Shown here one piece after another: positions 1 to 9,289 of a stretch of DNA of 64,000 nucleotides. The notes under the pieces were generated by a model. The model was not told the DNA's origin. It did not search any database and saw nothing but the letters and a program-made list of their open reading frames with translations. Both the position numbers and the translations under genes were made by a program. This stretch comes from Candidatus Gastranaerophilales bacterium (GTDB lineage: Bacteria; Cyanobacteriota; Vampirovibrionia; Gastranaerophilales; Gastranaerophilaceae): positions 62,001 through 126,000 of the forward strand of contig CALVAX010000005.1 of the NCBI GenBank assembly GCA_944325605.1, read 5' to 3'. How positions within the stretch are numbered: the first letter of the stretch is position 1; each line of letters opens with the position of its first letter.

Positions 1-164
1 ACAACCTTAAATCCGCTTGCATCCTCTATCATTTTCACAATCTCTGCATTATGGGATTTTAGATATAAATTAACAAACAAAGGAGCTGCAAGAAATAAAA
101 CATATAAAACCGCTAAAATTCCTAAAATACTAATTCCAGCTATTTTTAAACCTTTTTTACTCAT
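1..164 (-). CDS. Membrane-anchored protein, N-terminal part only
   Basis: This gene reads leftwards off the window edge. ATG at 164 follows a GAGAGGG ribosome site. Only 54 residues are visible: a lysine-rich start (MSKKGLK), a hydrophobic segment at about residues 7-30, then a soluble beginning YLKSHNAEIVKMIEDASGF. It looks like the signal anchor of an envelope protein of the AsmA/TamB kind, but with only the anchor visible that is a guess. It lies downstream of miaA on the same strand. Confidence 0.6.
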   Translation of the reverse strand, partial: MSKKGLKIAGISILGILAVLYVLFLAAPLFVNLYLKSHNAEIVKMIEDASGFKV

Positions 165-230
165 TTCATCCCTCTCTAAATTTAACAAGGACATATCCCT
201 TAATATAATATTATCATAAATAAAATTTTA

Positions 231-1100
231 TCATTTTTTCAGTCTTACAGGCTCTATATTCCACTGTATAGCCTTATTTTTCCGGAACCACGTAAGCTGG
301 CGCTTGGCATAATTTCTGGTGTTTTGTTTTAACTTATCTTTTGCTTCTTCTAAAGTTAAAATACCGTCCAGATATGCAATAATCTCCTGATATCCGATTG
401 TGCAGACAAGATTTTTAATTCTTCCATGTTTTGCCAGAAGATTTCTGGTTTCATCAACCAGCCCGTCATTTATCATTTTATCAACACGACGATTTATCCT
501 GTCATACAAATCACTCCGGTCAAAATTAAGCCCTATCCATTCAACCTCATATAAAGGTTCTTTTTTATATTCTGAAAGAGGCTTTTCAAGATGCTCTGCC
601 ATTTCTAAGGCTCTGATAATCTTTTTCTTGTCGTTTGGGTCTATTTCAGCGGCTCTTTGCATGGATTTAGACTTGAGCATGCTGTAAAGTTCTTCAGCAG
701 GATATTCTCTCAACTTATCTCTAAATTCGTAATCCGGTTCAATCTTCGGGACATCATAATTTTCCAGCAGCAGCCGGAAATAAAGCCCTGTTCCGCCAAC
801 AACAACCGGCACATGCCCTCTTTCTATAATACTATCAATCGCCCGCGAAGCATCCTCAGCATAAAGCCCAGCAGAATAATCAACCTCGGGTTCTGCAATA
901 TCAATCATGTAATGAGGAATTGATTTTCTTTCCTCTAATGTTGGTTTGGCTGTACCTATATCAAAGCCTTTATACACAAGCCGCGAATCAGCTGAAACAA
1001 TTTCACCGGATATTCTTTCCGCAAGTTCCAGTGCATAATCCGTTTTACCCGAAGCGGTCGGGCCGACAACAGCTATTACTCTAGGCTTTTTTATCTTCAC
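231..1100 (-). CDS. miaA: tRNA dimethylallyltransferase MiaA
   Basis: MiaA transfers a dimethylallyl group to N6 of A37 in tRNAs that read UNN codons. The 289-residue protein has the family P-loop GPTASGKT at residues 13-20, the substrate motif DSRLVYKGFDIGTAKP near 38-53 and GGTGLYFRLLL near 102. The C-terminus carries the family pattern around QNTRNYAKRQLTWFRK. It is slightly shorter than the usual 300-315 residues but appears complete. Its start overlaps the end of the upstream membrane-protein gene by 20 bp, so the two are probably translationally coupled. Confidence 0.95.
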   Translation of the reverse strand: MKIKKPRVIAVVGPTASGKTDYALELAERISGEIVSADSRLVYKGFDIGTAKPTLEERKSIPHYMIDIAEPEVDYSAGLYAEDASRAIDSIIERGHVPVVVGGTGLYFRLLLENYDVPKIEPDYEFRDKLREYPAEELYSMLKSKSMQRAAEIDPNDKKKIIRALEMAEHLEKPLSEYKKEPLYEVEWIGLNFDRSDLYDRINRRVDKMINDGLVDETRNLLAKHGRIKNLVCTIGYQEIIAYLDGILTLEEAKDKLKQNTRNYAKRQLTWFRKNKAIQWNIEPVRLKK

Positions 1101-1929
1101 CGTCTTCCGCTCCGCAAAATTCGCTTTCGTAATACAGAAACAGCAATATTACAACATAAATAATGAAATAGAAATAAAGCACCATTATTAAAATGTACAG
1201 CAGAGGATGTACAAGCGTGAATGTTCCGATAAATGACATTATTAAATTTAATACAGATATATATATAAATACCACTAATGATGTCTTAAATCTTACAAAA
1301 ACTTTTTTTATTGCTCTGAAAAGTGCTAATAACGGATTTACAGTTTTATAAATAATTTCCGGAATCCACAGCATAAATATAAAAGATAAAATTGTTGTCG
1401 TACCCATAATAAGCAGATTCCATAAATTAAGTTTTATAAGCTGATCATTATCCAGTGAATCAAGGAAAATCTTCATATCCTGAGTCGAAGACAATGCAGC
1501 ACTCAGCTGTTCAGGCGTAAAAACATTCCCGATATACATATCGCCTATCAAATATACAAGCATCGCAGCAATTGAAACTATTAACAAGAATGTAAGAGAC
1601 ATCAAGACAAATGATAAAAAATATTGGCCGATACCGTACGGAATATCTTTAAAAAGATTCATCGTCGCCTTTGCTCTATCGGCGTCCATTACAAATACTT
1701 TATGCGAAATACCTATAGCATTTTTGACCATATAAAACCAGCCTGATAAAAAAGCACCTGTCATAAATAAAACCGTTATAAATGCAAGAATAAATTCTGC
1801 AGGTGAATTCACAACTGTATTTGAAAAGCCGAAATAAAAGGACAAAATCCACATAAACAAAACAAGCGGGATTGCAAGTATTATACAGTCATTTGCCGTT
1901 TTAAAAGCCTCTTTAAAAAGTTTAAACAT
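1081..1929 (-). CDS. Polytopic membrane protein of unknown function
   Basis: The 282-residue protein has about six hydrophobic segments (roughly residues 15-35, 45-70, 103-130, 168-192, 213-235 and 240-268) and an acidic cytoplasmic tail ending EDGEDKKA. There is a short soluble loop at about 135-165. The layout resembles bacterial DUF975/YciC-type integral membrane proteins, but I see no diagnostic motif. It overlaps miaA downstream and starts behind a GAGG site. Function unknown. Confidence 0.75.
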   Translation of the reverse strand: MFKLFKEAFKTANDCIILAIPLVLFMWILSFYFGFSNTVVNSPAEFILAFITVLFMTGAFLSGWFYMVKNAIGISHKVFVMDADRAKATMNLFKDIPYGIGQYFLSFVLMSLTFLLIVSIAAMLVYLIGDMYIGNVFTPEQLSAALSSTQDMKIFLDSLDNDQLIKLNLWNLLIMGTTTILSFIFMLWIPEIIYKTVNPLLALFRAIKKVFVRFKTSLVVFIYISVLNLIMSFIGTFTLVHPLLYILIMVLYFYFIIYVVILLFLYYESEFCGAEDGEDKKA

Positions 1930-1974
1930 ATAATTATATTAACCTCGCAATTTTTAAATTAAATATCCGGCTGT

Positions 1975-3135
1975 TTACTTAAGAACTTCTTCCGGTTTTT
2001 CATCTGCATTTTTCTTATTAAGCCCCATAGCTCTTTTGCGTTTGCGACGCCTCATTAAATCAACGAACGCCTCCAAACGTGTCAGATATCCGGCTTTTCC
2101 GGTCTGTTCATCCATTATCAGCGGAAGAATCGGAATATCACAATTTTCTCTCATTGCAGGGAAAATGTTCTGTGACATTATCTCCGGCATACAGGTAAAC
2201 GGACTTATATGAATTATACCGTCAATTCCTCTTTCATTGGCATACGCCACGTCTGACACACATTCAAGCGCATCTCCGCCAATATCCCTCATCAAATAAG
2301 GTTTTGCAAGACGATTTGCTCTTTGAAGATGGGTTTCACCTTTGCGGAAAATTTTAGGAATTATTGCATCTTTCAAAAATCCGCTTACAGTTAAGCTTTT
2401 TCTTGTTTCAACACCCATTTTCCCGAGTTCTTTCACTATATCCTGATTTGAAAATCTGTCGCACACGAGATAAATTTCGCCGGTAATATCAACATGCAAA
2501 ACTTCTTTATTCGCATCATATTTAACCTTGTCCATTTCAGCAAATGCAAGTTTTTTAGCCTTATTAAGCTGTCGTGTACTCATTGCCTCATCTATTATTT
2601 TCAAAGCTTTATTAAAATGCTTTTCAGCATCACCGAAGTTCAGTTCTCTTGCACGCAAATAGGAGAGCCTTGCCTGCAAATCATCCAGCAAAAACACTTT
2701 TCTTATTGCAAGCACTATTGCTCTTATAAAGAGCACCGGATCATTTTTGTGTGAAACAGCCTTCAAAAAATTGTAAATTCCCTGAACACCGTCGTACAAC
2801 TGCAGCTCTATATAATTAGCATGATATCCTAAATCTGAAAGTGCATTATTAATGCATTTACCGTACTCTCCAAGACGGCAGCAGCCGGGAGATGATATCA
2901 TTGCAACATAATCTGCCCCGCCTTCTATTGCTTCAATAAAATTTCCCATGATTAATTTATAAGGAAGGCATATGGCTTCCGGCGAATATTTTGTTCCAAG
3001 AGAAAGAGTTCTTTTACTTGTATATGGCGGAATAAACGGTTCAACTCCGACTTTTCTCAATGCTGCCGACCAAGCTATATATATTGTTCCCATGTGGGGA
3101 AATGCAACTTTTATTTTTTTATCTTTATTAGTCAA
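1975..3135 (-). CDS. Acyl-CoA dehydratase/activase-related protein
   Basis: This resembles the C-terminal domain family found with 2-hydroxyacyl-CoA dehydratase activases (DUF2229-like). Visible support is the start KIKVAFPHMG followed by conserved cysteines at about residues 56 (ICLPYK), 85-86 (SPGCCRLGEYG) and 94, the pattern expected of [4Fe-4S] ligands. The C-terminal half includes GIIHISPFTCMPE, also family-like. The start is TTG at 3135 with an AAGG site; no in-frame ATG precedes it. The electron-transfer or enzyme role is inferred from family resemblance, and no partner ATPase subunit is visible next to it. Confidence 0.75.
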   Translation of the reverse strand: MTNKDKKIKVAFPHMGTIYIAWSAALRKVGVEPFIPPYTSKRTLSLGTKYSPEAICLPYKLIMGNFIEAIEGGADYVAMISSPGCCRLGEYGKCINNALSDLGYHANYIELQLYDGVQGIYNFLKAVSHKNDPVLFIRAIVLAIRKVFLLDDLQARLSYLRARELNFGDAEKHFNKALKIIDEAMSTRQLNKAKKLAFAEMDKVKYDANKEVLHVDITGEIYLVCDRFSNQDIVKELGKMGVETRKSLTVSGFLKDAIIPKIFRKGETHLQRANRLAKPYLMRDIGGDALECVSDVAYANERGIDGIIHISPFTCMPEIMSQNIFPAMRENCDIPILPLIMDEQTGKAGYLTRLEAFVDLMRRRKRKRAMGLNKKNADEKPEEVLK

Positions 3136-3175
3136 TTCATTCTGCCTTTCGTTTTCTTAGTTAAGTTATATGTCT

Positions 3176-4603
3176 TTAATTATTTTTGAAGCACAAATCC
3201 GGATGCCTTGCCGCAAGTGTTTCATCTACCCGTTTAACCGGAGTTTTGTGCGGGGCACCGGCTAAATTTCCAGAATCTGATTTGGCCTCATTGCAAATTT
3301 TTATCATTACATCAACAAACTCATCCAGACGTTCTTTAGTTTCACTTTCCGTCGGCTCAATCATCATTGCTTCATGCACAATCAGCGGAAAATAAACCGT
3401 TGGAGGATGAGTGTTTTCATCCATCAAAGCTTTTGCTATATTAAGAGCAGAAACCCCTGTGTTATGTTTCAAATCTTCTGCTGAAAGCACAAATTCATGC
3501 TTACAGAGAACATCATAAGGAAGTTTAAAATCTTTTTTTAGTTTTTCTTTAAGATAATTTGCATTCAAAACCGCATTTTCGCTTGCTTCTTTAAGATTTC
3601 TGCCCATCATAAGAATATAAGCATAAGCTTTCACAAGAACGCCGAAACTTCCGCTAAAATCCCGCACCTGCCCTATTGAATGCTTCAGGTCAAATTTTTT
3701 GAAATATTTTTGCCCGTCAAAATCAATAACCGGAACCGGCAAAAACTCCTTTAATTCTTCAACGACACCGACAGGGCCTGCACCCGGCCCGCCTCCGCCA
3801 TGTGGAGTTGCGAAAGTTTTATGAAGATTAAGATGTACAACATCAAACCCCATAAGCTTCGGATTAGTATAACCCATTATTGCATTGAAATTAGCTCCGT
3901 CATAGTACAATAATGATCCGTTTTTGTGCATTAAATCTGAAATTTCAAGCACTTTTTCTTCAAAAATTCCGAGAGTATTAGGATTTGTCATCATTATTGC
4001 GGCAACATCAGGCGCTATAAGTTTTTTCAAATCATCTATATCAACCTGACCTTTTGAATTTGACTTTACAGAAATTATTTCAAACCCGCAAAGAGCCGCA
4101 CTTGCAGGATTTGTACCATGCGCTGAATCCGGAACTATAACCTTTGTTCTTGTTTCACCCTTTGTTTCAAAATATTTTTTGATAATCATCATTCCGGTTA
4201 ATTCACCGTGCGCACCGGCAGCCGGCTGGAGTGAAACAGCATCCATTCCGGTAATTTTTTTTAAGGCTTCCGTTAGCCTGTACATCAATTCCAGAGCACC
4301 TTGAGCATCGTCATCCGGCTGCAGAGGATGAAGATTTGCAAACCCTTCCAAAGATGCCAGAAACTCCCCGACTTTTGGATTATATTTCATTGTACAGGAA
4401 CCCAGAGGATAAAAGCCTTTTTCTATACAAAAATTTCTGTCCGAAAGCTCTTTATAATGCCTCATTACTTCCAGTTCACTGATATCAGGCAAACCGCAGG
4501 ATTTTTTTCTTAAAAACACTTCATCAATGAAATCAGTTTTGATTTCTCCATCCGTAAGAGAGATACCGCCTGTACTATTATTTTTTTCGAAAATTGTTTT
4601 CAT
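3176..4603 (-). CDS. gcvPB: Glycine dehydrogenase (decarboxylating) subunit 2, GcvPB
   Basis: This is the PLP-binding half of the split P-protein of the glycine cleavage system, which decarboxylates glycine and passes the aminomethyl group to the H protein. Residues around 260-280 carry the PLP-lysine motif NLHKTFATPHGGGGPG. Other family blocks are FYPLGSCTMKYNP (near 62), GAHGELTGMMIIK and DSAHGTNPASA. Length (475) fits the subunit-2 family. Neither gcvPA, gcvT nor gcvH is visible nearby. The start lies 5 bp after the sigma-factor gene, suggesting a two-gene transcript. Confidence 0.95.
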   Translation of the reverse strand: MKTIFEKNNSTGGISLTDGEIKTDFIDEVFLRKKSCGLPDISELEVMRHYKELSDRNFCIEKGFYPLGSCTMKYNPKVGEFLASLEGFANLHPLQPDDDAQGALELMYRLTEALKKITGMDAVSLQPAAGAHGELTGMMIIKKYFETKGETRTKVIVPDSAHGTNPASAALCGFEIISVKSNSKGQVDIDDLKKLIAPDVAAIMMTNPNTLGIFEEKVLEISDLMHKNGSLLYYDGANFNAIMGYTNPKLMGFDVVHLNLHKTFATPHGGGGPGAGPVGVVEELKEFLPVPVIDFDGQKYFKKFDLKHSIGQVRDFSGSFGVLVKAYAYILMMGRNLKEASENAVLNANYLKEKLKKDFKLPYDVLCKHEFVLSAEDLKHNTGVSALNIAKALMDENTHPPTVYFPLIVHEAMMIEPTESETKERLDEFVDVMIKICNEAKSDSGNLAGAPHKTPVKRVDETLAARHPDLCFKNN

Positions 4604-4608
4604 AAACT

Positions 4609-5220
4609 TCAGATAATCCCCTGCTTTTTCAAATCTTTTTTAATTTTATCAAGTCCGGATTGGATAATTCTTGAAATTCTTGATTGAGAAATATCAAATT
4701 CTTCCGCAATTTCCCGAAGTTTTTTTTCTTTGAAAAATTTATATTCAATTAATTCACGCTCACGGCTTGGAAGATGTTTCATCGCTTCAAGAATTTGAGC
4801 CTTCAACTCTGCGAATTCTATAGACTCTTCCGGCGTTTTATCTTCGGCCTTAATTTGTGTCGGCATGTCAGATTCCTGCATCTCGTCTATAGAAAGAATC
4901 GTCTTATAGACTTCGACACGAAGTTCATTTGCCTCTTCAGCTTCCAGCAGCTGCTGCTTACGATTTTTTAAGGTGTACCATTTGTAACGGCGTCTGACTT
5001 CATTTCTTATTGCCCATTTGATTGCTGTTGAAAGATAAGTGCTGTTGTAGTTTTCCGGTGAGTTGTTTTTAAAAAGTATGTATAGTGTATGATTTCCGAT
5101 ATTTATTAATTCCGGAAGCTCAATCAAATGCGAAACTGAAAATTTTTGATATTCAACCTTTGCAATTGTTTCAATTAAATTTTTGTAATCCTTAAGGTTA
5201 ACCTTCTGTTCAGCAGTCAT
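4609..5220 (-). CDS. Sigma-70 family RNA polymerase sigma factor
   Basis: The 203-residue alternative sigma factor has a region-2-like helix block at about 30-100 (STAIKWAIRNEVRRRYKW) and a clear region 4 at about 145-200 (LPSRERELIEYKFFKEKKL then REIAEEFDISQSRISRIIQ). There is no region 1.1. An acidic linker lies at about 110-135. It most resembles FliA/SigB-like group 3 factors, but I cannot name the regulon. It directly precedes gcvPB. Upstream TTGTCA-17-TAAAGT at about 5229-5257 could be its promoter, leaving a very short leader. Confidence 0.9.
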   Translation of the reverse strand: MTAEQKVNLKDYKNLIETIAKVEYQKFSVSHLIELPELINIGNHTLYILFKNNSPENYNSTYLSTAIKWAIRNEVRRRYKWYTLKNRKQQLLEAEEANELRVEVYKTILSIDEMQESDMPTQIKAEDKTPEESIEFAELKAQILEAMKHLPSRERELIEYKFFKEKKLREIAEEFDISQSRISRIIQSGLDKIKKDLKKQGII

Positions 5221-5359
5221 AACTACAACACTTTATCCTAGAAACTAATTTCTGACAATATGATAACAAAAAAAAATATAGAATACCAGATAATTTAATT
5301 TTCCTTAACATAATTTATATTAAATAAAACAAACAATACGGAAATTATGGAGAAATTTT

Positions 5360-6223
5360 ATGAAAGTTTTATTCTGCACAGACGGATCAAAAATAAGCTA
5401 TAATGCTCTTCACAACTTTTCAAAATGGGCAAAAAATGTAATTATGGACACTATATGCGTAATTGACTGGAGTTTTCTTCCGGATAACGTTATTGTTGAA
5501 GCCGATGGGTTTAACAATACCTGTGCTAACATTGCCGATGATATTCTGACATTTACCAAAAAAGAAATTGAAGCAAACGGAATACTTTGCGGTGAAACAA
5601 TTAAACAATGCGGAAGTGCTGTTGAGAGCATTATTGAACAAAGCACTAAAGAAAAATATGATTTAATACTTATGGGTTCTCACGGCAAAAAAGGAATACA
5701 AAAATGGCTGGGTTCTGTATCCAGAGAAATTGCCTACAGTGAAGGGCTTTCTACATACATTTCGAAGAAAGAAAACAGCGGCAGAAAAATTCTTTTTGCA
5801 ACAGACGGAACAGACAGCGCAAACCTTGCAATTACAAGAGCACTTGCTGACTTAAACCTTGAGGATAAAGAAATATATTTATGCACCGTAAACGAAACCG
5901 CCGATATGCTTTTTTTAAACGGAACGCTTGATTCTAACTGGATTCTGGCAATAGAAGAGCAGCAGCAAAAGTTTTCGCAAAAGACGCTGCAGAATTTGAT
6001 TGAAAGATTCAAACACAAAGGCTTTTTTGTAAGCGAAGGCGTTGTTCTCAGCGGAAACCCAGCACAAAAAATTCTTGACTATGCAGCAGCTAAAGAAGCC
6101 GACTTAATTGTTACCGGAAGCAGAGGAAAAACAAAAATGCAGGATTTTCTTCTTGGCTCAGTTAGTAAAAAAATTCTGGAAAATTCACAAAGTGATGTAT
6201 TGATTGTGAAGGACGAGATTTGA
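5360..6223 (+). CDS. Tandem universal stress protein (two UspA domains)
   Basis: The 287 residues form two UspA domains: residues 1-135, and 143-287 starting KILFATDGT. Each contains the nucleotide-binding pattern G-x2-G-x9-G-S: GSHGKKGIQKWLGSVS near 106 and GSRGKTKMQDFLLGSVS near 252. These are cytoplasmic ATP-binding stress proteins. The start is supported by GGAG eight bases upstream of ATG. It is a monocistronic gene, divergent from the sigma-factor gene and followed by the octamer repeat element. Confidence 0.93.
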   Translation: MKVLFCTDGSKISYNALHNFSKWAKNVIMDTICVIDWSFLPDNVIVEADGFNNTCANIADDILTFTKKEIEANGILCGETIKQCGSAVESIIEQSTKEKYDLILMGSHGKKGIQKWLGSVSREIAYSEGLSTYISKKENSGRKILFATDGTDSANLAITRALADLNLEDKEIYLCTVNETADMLFLNGTLDSNWILAIEEQQQKFSQKTLQNLIERFKHKGFFVSEGVVLSGNPAQKILDYAAAKEADLIVTGSRGKTKMQDFLLGSVSKKILENSQSDVLIVKDEI

Positions 6224-6240
6224 AGGGTGAAGTTTTTTAA

Positions 6241-6576
6241 GTGAATAAGTGAATAGGTGATGAAGTTAATAAGTTATTTTCGGCGCTGCGTGCAAATTTT
6301 AATTAAACGTTACGCACTTATTCACCTATTCACTTATTTACTTATTCACTTTGTTTTGAACTTTTCGTCTTAACGCATTATCGTCTTATCGCCTTTATTT
6401 AAAGTGAATAAGTGAACAGGTGATGAAGTTAATAAGTTCTTTTCGGCGCTCAGCGCTAATTTTAATTAAACGTTACGCACTTATTCACCTATTCACTTAT
6501 TCACTCATTCACTTTGTTTTGAACTTTTCGTCTTAACGCCTTATCGTCCTATCGCCCTAACGTCCTATCGTCTTTC
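6241..6576. repeat. Two-unit, octamer-periodic inverted repeat element
   Basis: Two direct copies (6241-6403 and 6404-6576, period 163) fill the gap between convergent genes. Each copy opens with degenerate octamers of GTGAATAA type and continues with the inverted version of CACTTATT type, so each folds into a long hairpin (arms 6241-6260/6322-6341 and 6404-6423/6485-6504). Each copy ends with octamers of CYTAWCGY type: three in copy 1 and five in copy 2 (about 6533-6572). No coding potential is evident. Confidence 0.85.
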
Positions 6577-8241
6577 CTACGAGAATATCTTGAAGCTTCT
6601 TTCTACGTTCTTTTCGATTACGCTCTTGATGCTGTCATATTCCGTCTGCAAGGCGTTGTGCTCTGTATCAAGCTTCTTGATCTGGGTATCATATTCTTTG
6701 TCTTTCGCTTCGATTTCTCTTAACGTCTGGTTGTATTCTGTTTCTGCTATTGTTATGGCTACCTGATCTTTTTGTTCGGTTATGTCCTGCGCGCTGGAAA
6801 ATACGATCGATGTCCAGACGGCATTTTCTATCCCGCTGCCGCTTTCGGAAGGATCGGTAAACTGTACCTGTTCGATTGTGATTAGACCGTTTTCTATTGC
6901 GTATTTAAGGTATTCAGGGCTGTTCATATCTCCGTCTTTCAATACTGCCCAGTTCTGGTCGGTTTCCGATTTACTTGCCCAGCCGTTGCCTGCTATATAG
7001 TCTTCGCTGTTGCCGAATCCCGCTTTAAAGTCGCTTGTACCGTTCATTCTGTGCCAAAGGTTTACGTACCATTGTGCTTTGTCAAGGTCTTCTATCTTGC
7101 GCACTTCCTGATCGATAAATTGTGGTACGTCAGGCTCTTTTATCTCTTCGCCTTTTGCTTCCCATTCCGCTAGATCTTTTTCATATTGTTCGTAGTCAAT
7201 TTGGTCCTCGGTTTTGGCAATACTCTTTAAATCATGTTCAATAAAATACCAAAATTTCTTTAGAGTTTCAGGTTGAGCTGGGCCACCAAAGCCTCTATCA
7301 CCATTTACGCCATACTCATCATGTACTTCCCAAAGTAAATCTACTGCACGTTGATAAACCGTCATATTTGGATCTGATGTAGGACCACCAACAGTCACTG
7401 TCCCATATGAAGTTGTTATGGTCTCTTCTCCGTTTGGAATAACATCACCGGAACAATAACTATTTTTAGCCTCTTCAGTGACTTCCTCCGATAAACTGGT
7501 ACGAGCATGAGAATTTCTATTCCAATCAAACCCAACACTATCAGGAAATGCTTCAAAAGTTTCACCGGTAGAGGTAGTATGTTCGCCAGGTCCTATTATA
7601 TCTACAAGAACATGCATAAAACAATTTGTCGGGGTATCCGGATATCTTGATGCGCCATCTCCGAGATTATTACCAGCCGCATTATTAAAACAATCAGCCG
7701 TTGTTTCCAAAAATTTGTCGTATAAAGAATTTTCAATAATAGTTCCCGGAATTATATACTTTTCATCATTAGGATCAGGCTTTTTTCCCATCCATTTGTT
7801 GTATTCGTCGTAGTATTTATCCCATGCAGTAGTGTATTCAGGATTGGTTACCTGAATTATGTCGCCTTCACCAAGCTCGCCTAACACGCCGTATTTTTCA
7901 AGAAATTCTTCAAGAGTGTTGGAATTTTCAAAGTTTGCTGCGTCGGTTTCGCTTACTAATATTTGACCTGCTGAATTGATTAAGCCATACTGGTTCTTTA
8001 ATTCCCCGTATTCTGTCAAAGCGGCGCCTGTCAAATCCATTGTTATTTTTTCACCGGCGGCGTTGTAGTAATTGTACTGGTATTCGGTCTTGTTTAAGGC
8101 GGCAACGTATTTGTCGCTTGCTTTTTGGGTGCTGTCTGAAAGGCGTATTTTTGCGTTTGACAAATATTGCGTTTCAAGCTCGACGTGATTTATTCGCGCC
8201 GTTATTGACAACAATCTCGCTTGTGAGGCTGACATTCCCAT
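6577..8241 (-). CDS. Large MGMSASQARLLS-type protein, paralogue 1
   Basis: Not recognised as a characterised family. The 554-residue protein has an N-terminal helical segment (MGMSASQARLLSITARIN, residues 1-18) and a C-terminal coiled-coil segment (about 500-554). Both are closely shared with the protein at 11310-12971, while the middle (about 180-400) is divergent. Shared internal marks include WYVNLWHRMNG near 405. Conserved terminal helices around a variable centre recall flagellin or hook-type secreted structural proteins, but no homology to these is claimed. No Sec signal peptide. The start has an AAAGGA site. It converges on the uspA gene through the octamer repeat. Confidence 0.85.
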   Translation of the reverse strand: MGMSASQARLLSITARINHVELETQYLSNAKIRLSDSTQKASDKYVAALNKTEYQYNYYNAAGEKITMDLTGAALTEYGELKNQYGLINSAGQILVSETDAANFENSNTLEEFLEKYGVLGELGEGDIIQVTNPEYTTAWDKYYDEYNKWMGKKPDPNDEKYIIPGTIIENSLYDKFLETTADCFNNAAGNNLGDGASRYPDTPTNCFMHVLVDIIGPGEHTTSTGETFEAFPDSVGFDWNRNSHARTSLSEEVTEEAKNSYCSGDVIPNGEETITTSYGTVTVGGPTSDPNMTVYQRAVDLLWEVHDEYGVNGDRGFGGPAQPETLKKFWYFIEHDLKSIAKTEDQIDYEQYEKDLAEWEAKGEEIKEPDVPQFIDQEVRKIEDLDKAQWYVNLWHRMNGTSDFKAGFGNSEDYIAGNGWASKSETDQNWAVLKDGDMNSPEYLKYAIENGLITIEQVQFTDPSESGSGIENAVWTSIVFSSAQDITEQKDQVAITIAETEYNQTLREIEAKDKEYDTQIKKLDTEHNALQTEYDSIKSVIEKNVERSFKIFS

Positions 8242-8381
8242 TTTTTACGCGTCCTTTCGCCTTAATTCTCGACCTTTTATATTATTTGTCGGTTTTTTCG
8301 GGGCTAAAATTCAGTTTTTCTATAAATTTGTTACATTACTTAATACTTTAAAATTGCCTGAAAATTAATTAATTTTACAAC

Positions 8382-8410
8382 TTGACCAGGGTTTAAAATA
8401 GTGGGATAAT
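8382..8410 (+). promoter_or_regulatory. Sigma-70 promoter for the permease operon (leaderless)
   Basis: TTGACC (8382-8387), a 17-bp spacer and GATAAT (8405-8410). The ATG of the first permease follows only 6 bases after the -10 box, and no Shine-Dalgarno sequence is present. Transcription should therefore start at or next to the start codon. Confidence 0.65.
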
Positions 8411-8416
8411 CAAGCT

Positions 8417-9289
8417 ATGTTTAAATACTATGGCAAATACGCTCCATATCTGTTTTTACTGCCGGCAGCAATTGTGCTTGTTATATTCTTTTTTATCCCT
8501 TTCTTTCAAACTTTTGCACTGAGCTTTATGGATTATTCAAACAGCATTTACAATGCCGGTTTTGCCGGATTTGAAAATTATATAAAACTATTTCACAGTC
8601 AGGTTTTCTACAAAGTTTTGCTGAATACATTTATCTATCTTATTGTTGCAGTTCCAATTCTGGCTATTGTACCTCTGTTTCTTGCTGTACTTTTAAACAG
8701 AGAGATACGCGGGCTGACTTTATACAAAATTCTGATTTACCTGCCGGTAATCGTGTCGATAGTTGTTGCGGCGATAGCTTTCAAATGGCTTTATGCAGAT
8801 GAAGGTATTTTGAATTTTATTGTCACTACATTCGGGCTTTCTAAAATAGGGTGGCTGACAGATCCAAAATGGGCTTTATATTCGGTAATCATCGTTACTA
8901 TCTGGAAGGGTATCGGATATTATATGATGATTTATCTTGCGGCTCTTATGAGTGTGCCTAAAGAATTATACGAAGCCTGCGAAATTGACGGTGCCGGATT
9001 TTTTAGAAAGCATCTGACTGTAACAATTCCGCATATTATGCCGACAATTGCTCTTGTCACTACAATCAGCGCAATTTCTGCGATGAAAGTATTTGCTGAA
9101 ATATACGTTATGACAAAAGGCGGGCCTTTAAACTCCAGTAAAACAATTGTTTATTATATTTACGAAAGGGCATTTGAAAATCTTGATCTGGGTTTTGCTT
9201 CTGCAATGGCGGTGGTGCTTCTTGTAATTGTACTTGCTCTGTCGCTTGTTAATATTTTATTCTTCGAGAAAAACAGGTATCAAATATGA
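8417..9289 (+). CDS. ABC sugar transporter permease, MalF/UgpA type
   Basis: Inner-membrane permease of a carbohydrate-uptake ABC transporter (290 residues, six predicted transmembrane segments starting at about residue 10). The cytoplasmic EAA loop that docks on the ATPase is visible near 187-210 as EACEIDGAGFFRKHLTVTIP. The next permease overlaps by 4 bp (ATGA), so the pair are co-translated and probably form a heterodimer. No solute-binding protein or ATPase is in the window. The substrate cannot be assigned; sugar or glycerol-3-phosphate is typical for the family. Confidence 0.92.
   Translation: MFKYYGKYAPYLFLLPAAIVLVIFFFIPFFQTFALSFMDYSNSIYNAGFAGFENYIKLFHSQVFYKVLLNTFIYLIVAVPILAIVPLFLAVLLNREIRGLTLYKILIYLPVIVSIVVAAIAFKWLYADEGILNFIVTTFGLSKIGWLTDPKWALYSVIIVTIWKGIGYYMMIYLAALMSVPKELYEACEIDGAGFFRKHLTVTIPHIMPTIALVTTISAISAMKVFAEIYVMTKGGPLNSSKTIVYYIYERAFENLDLGFASAMAVVLLVIVLALSLVNILFFEKNRYQI

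Noticed and set aside
6241-6576. CRISPR array
   Set aside because: Two units with a 163-bp period and no unique spacers; the inner 8-bp period and inverted arms do not fit CRISPR.
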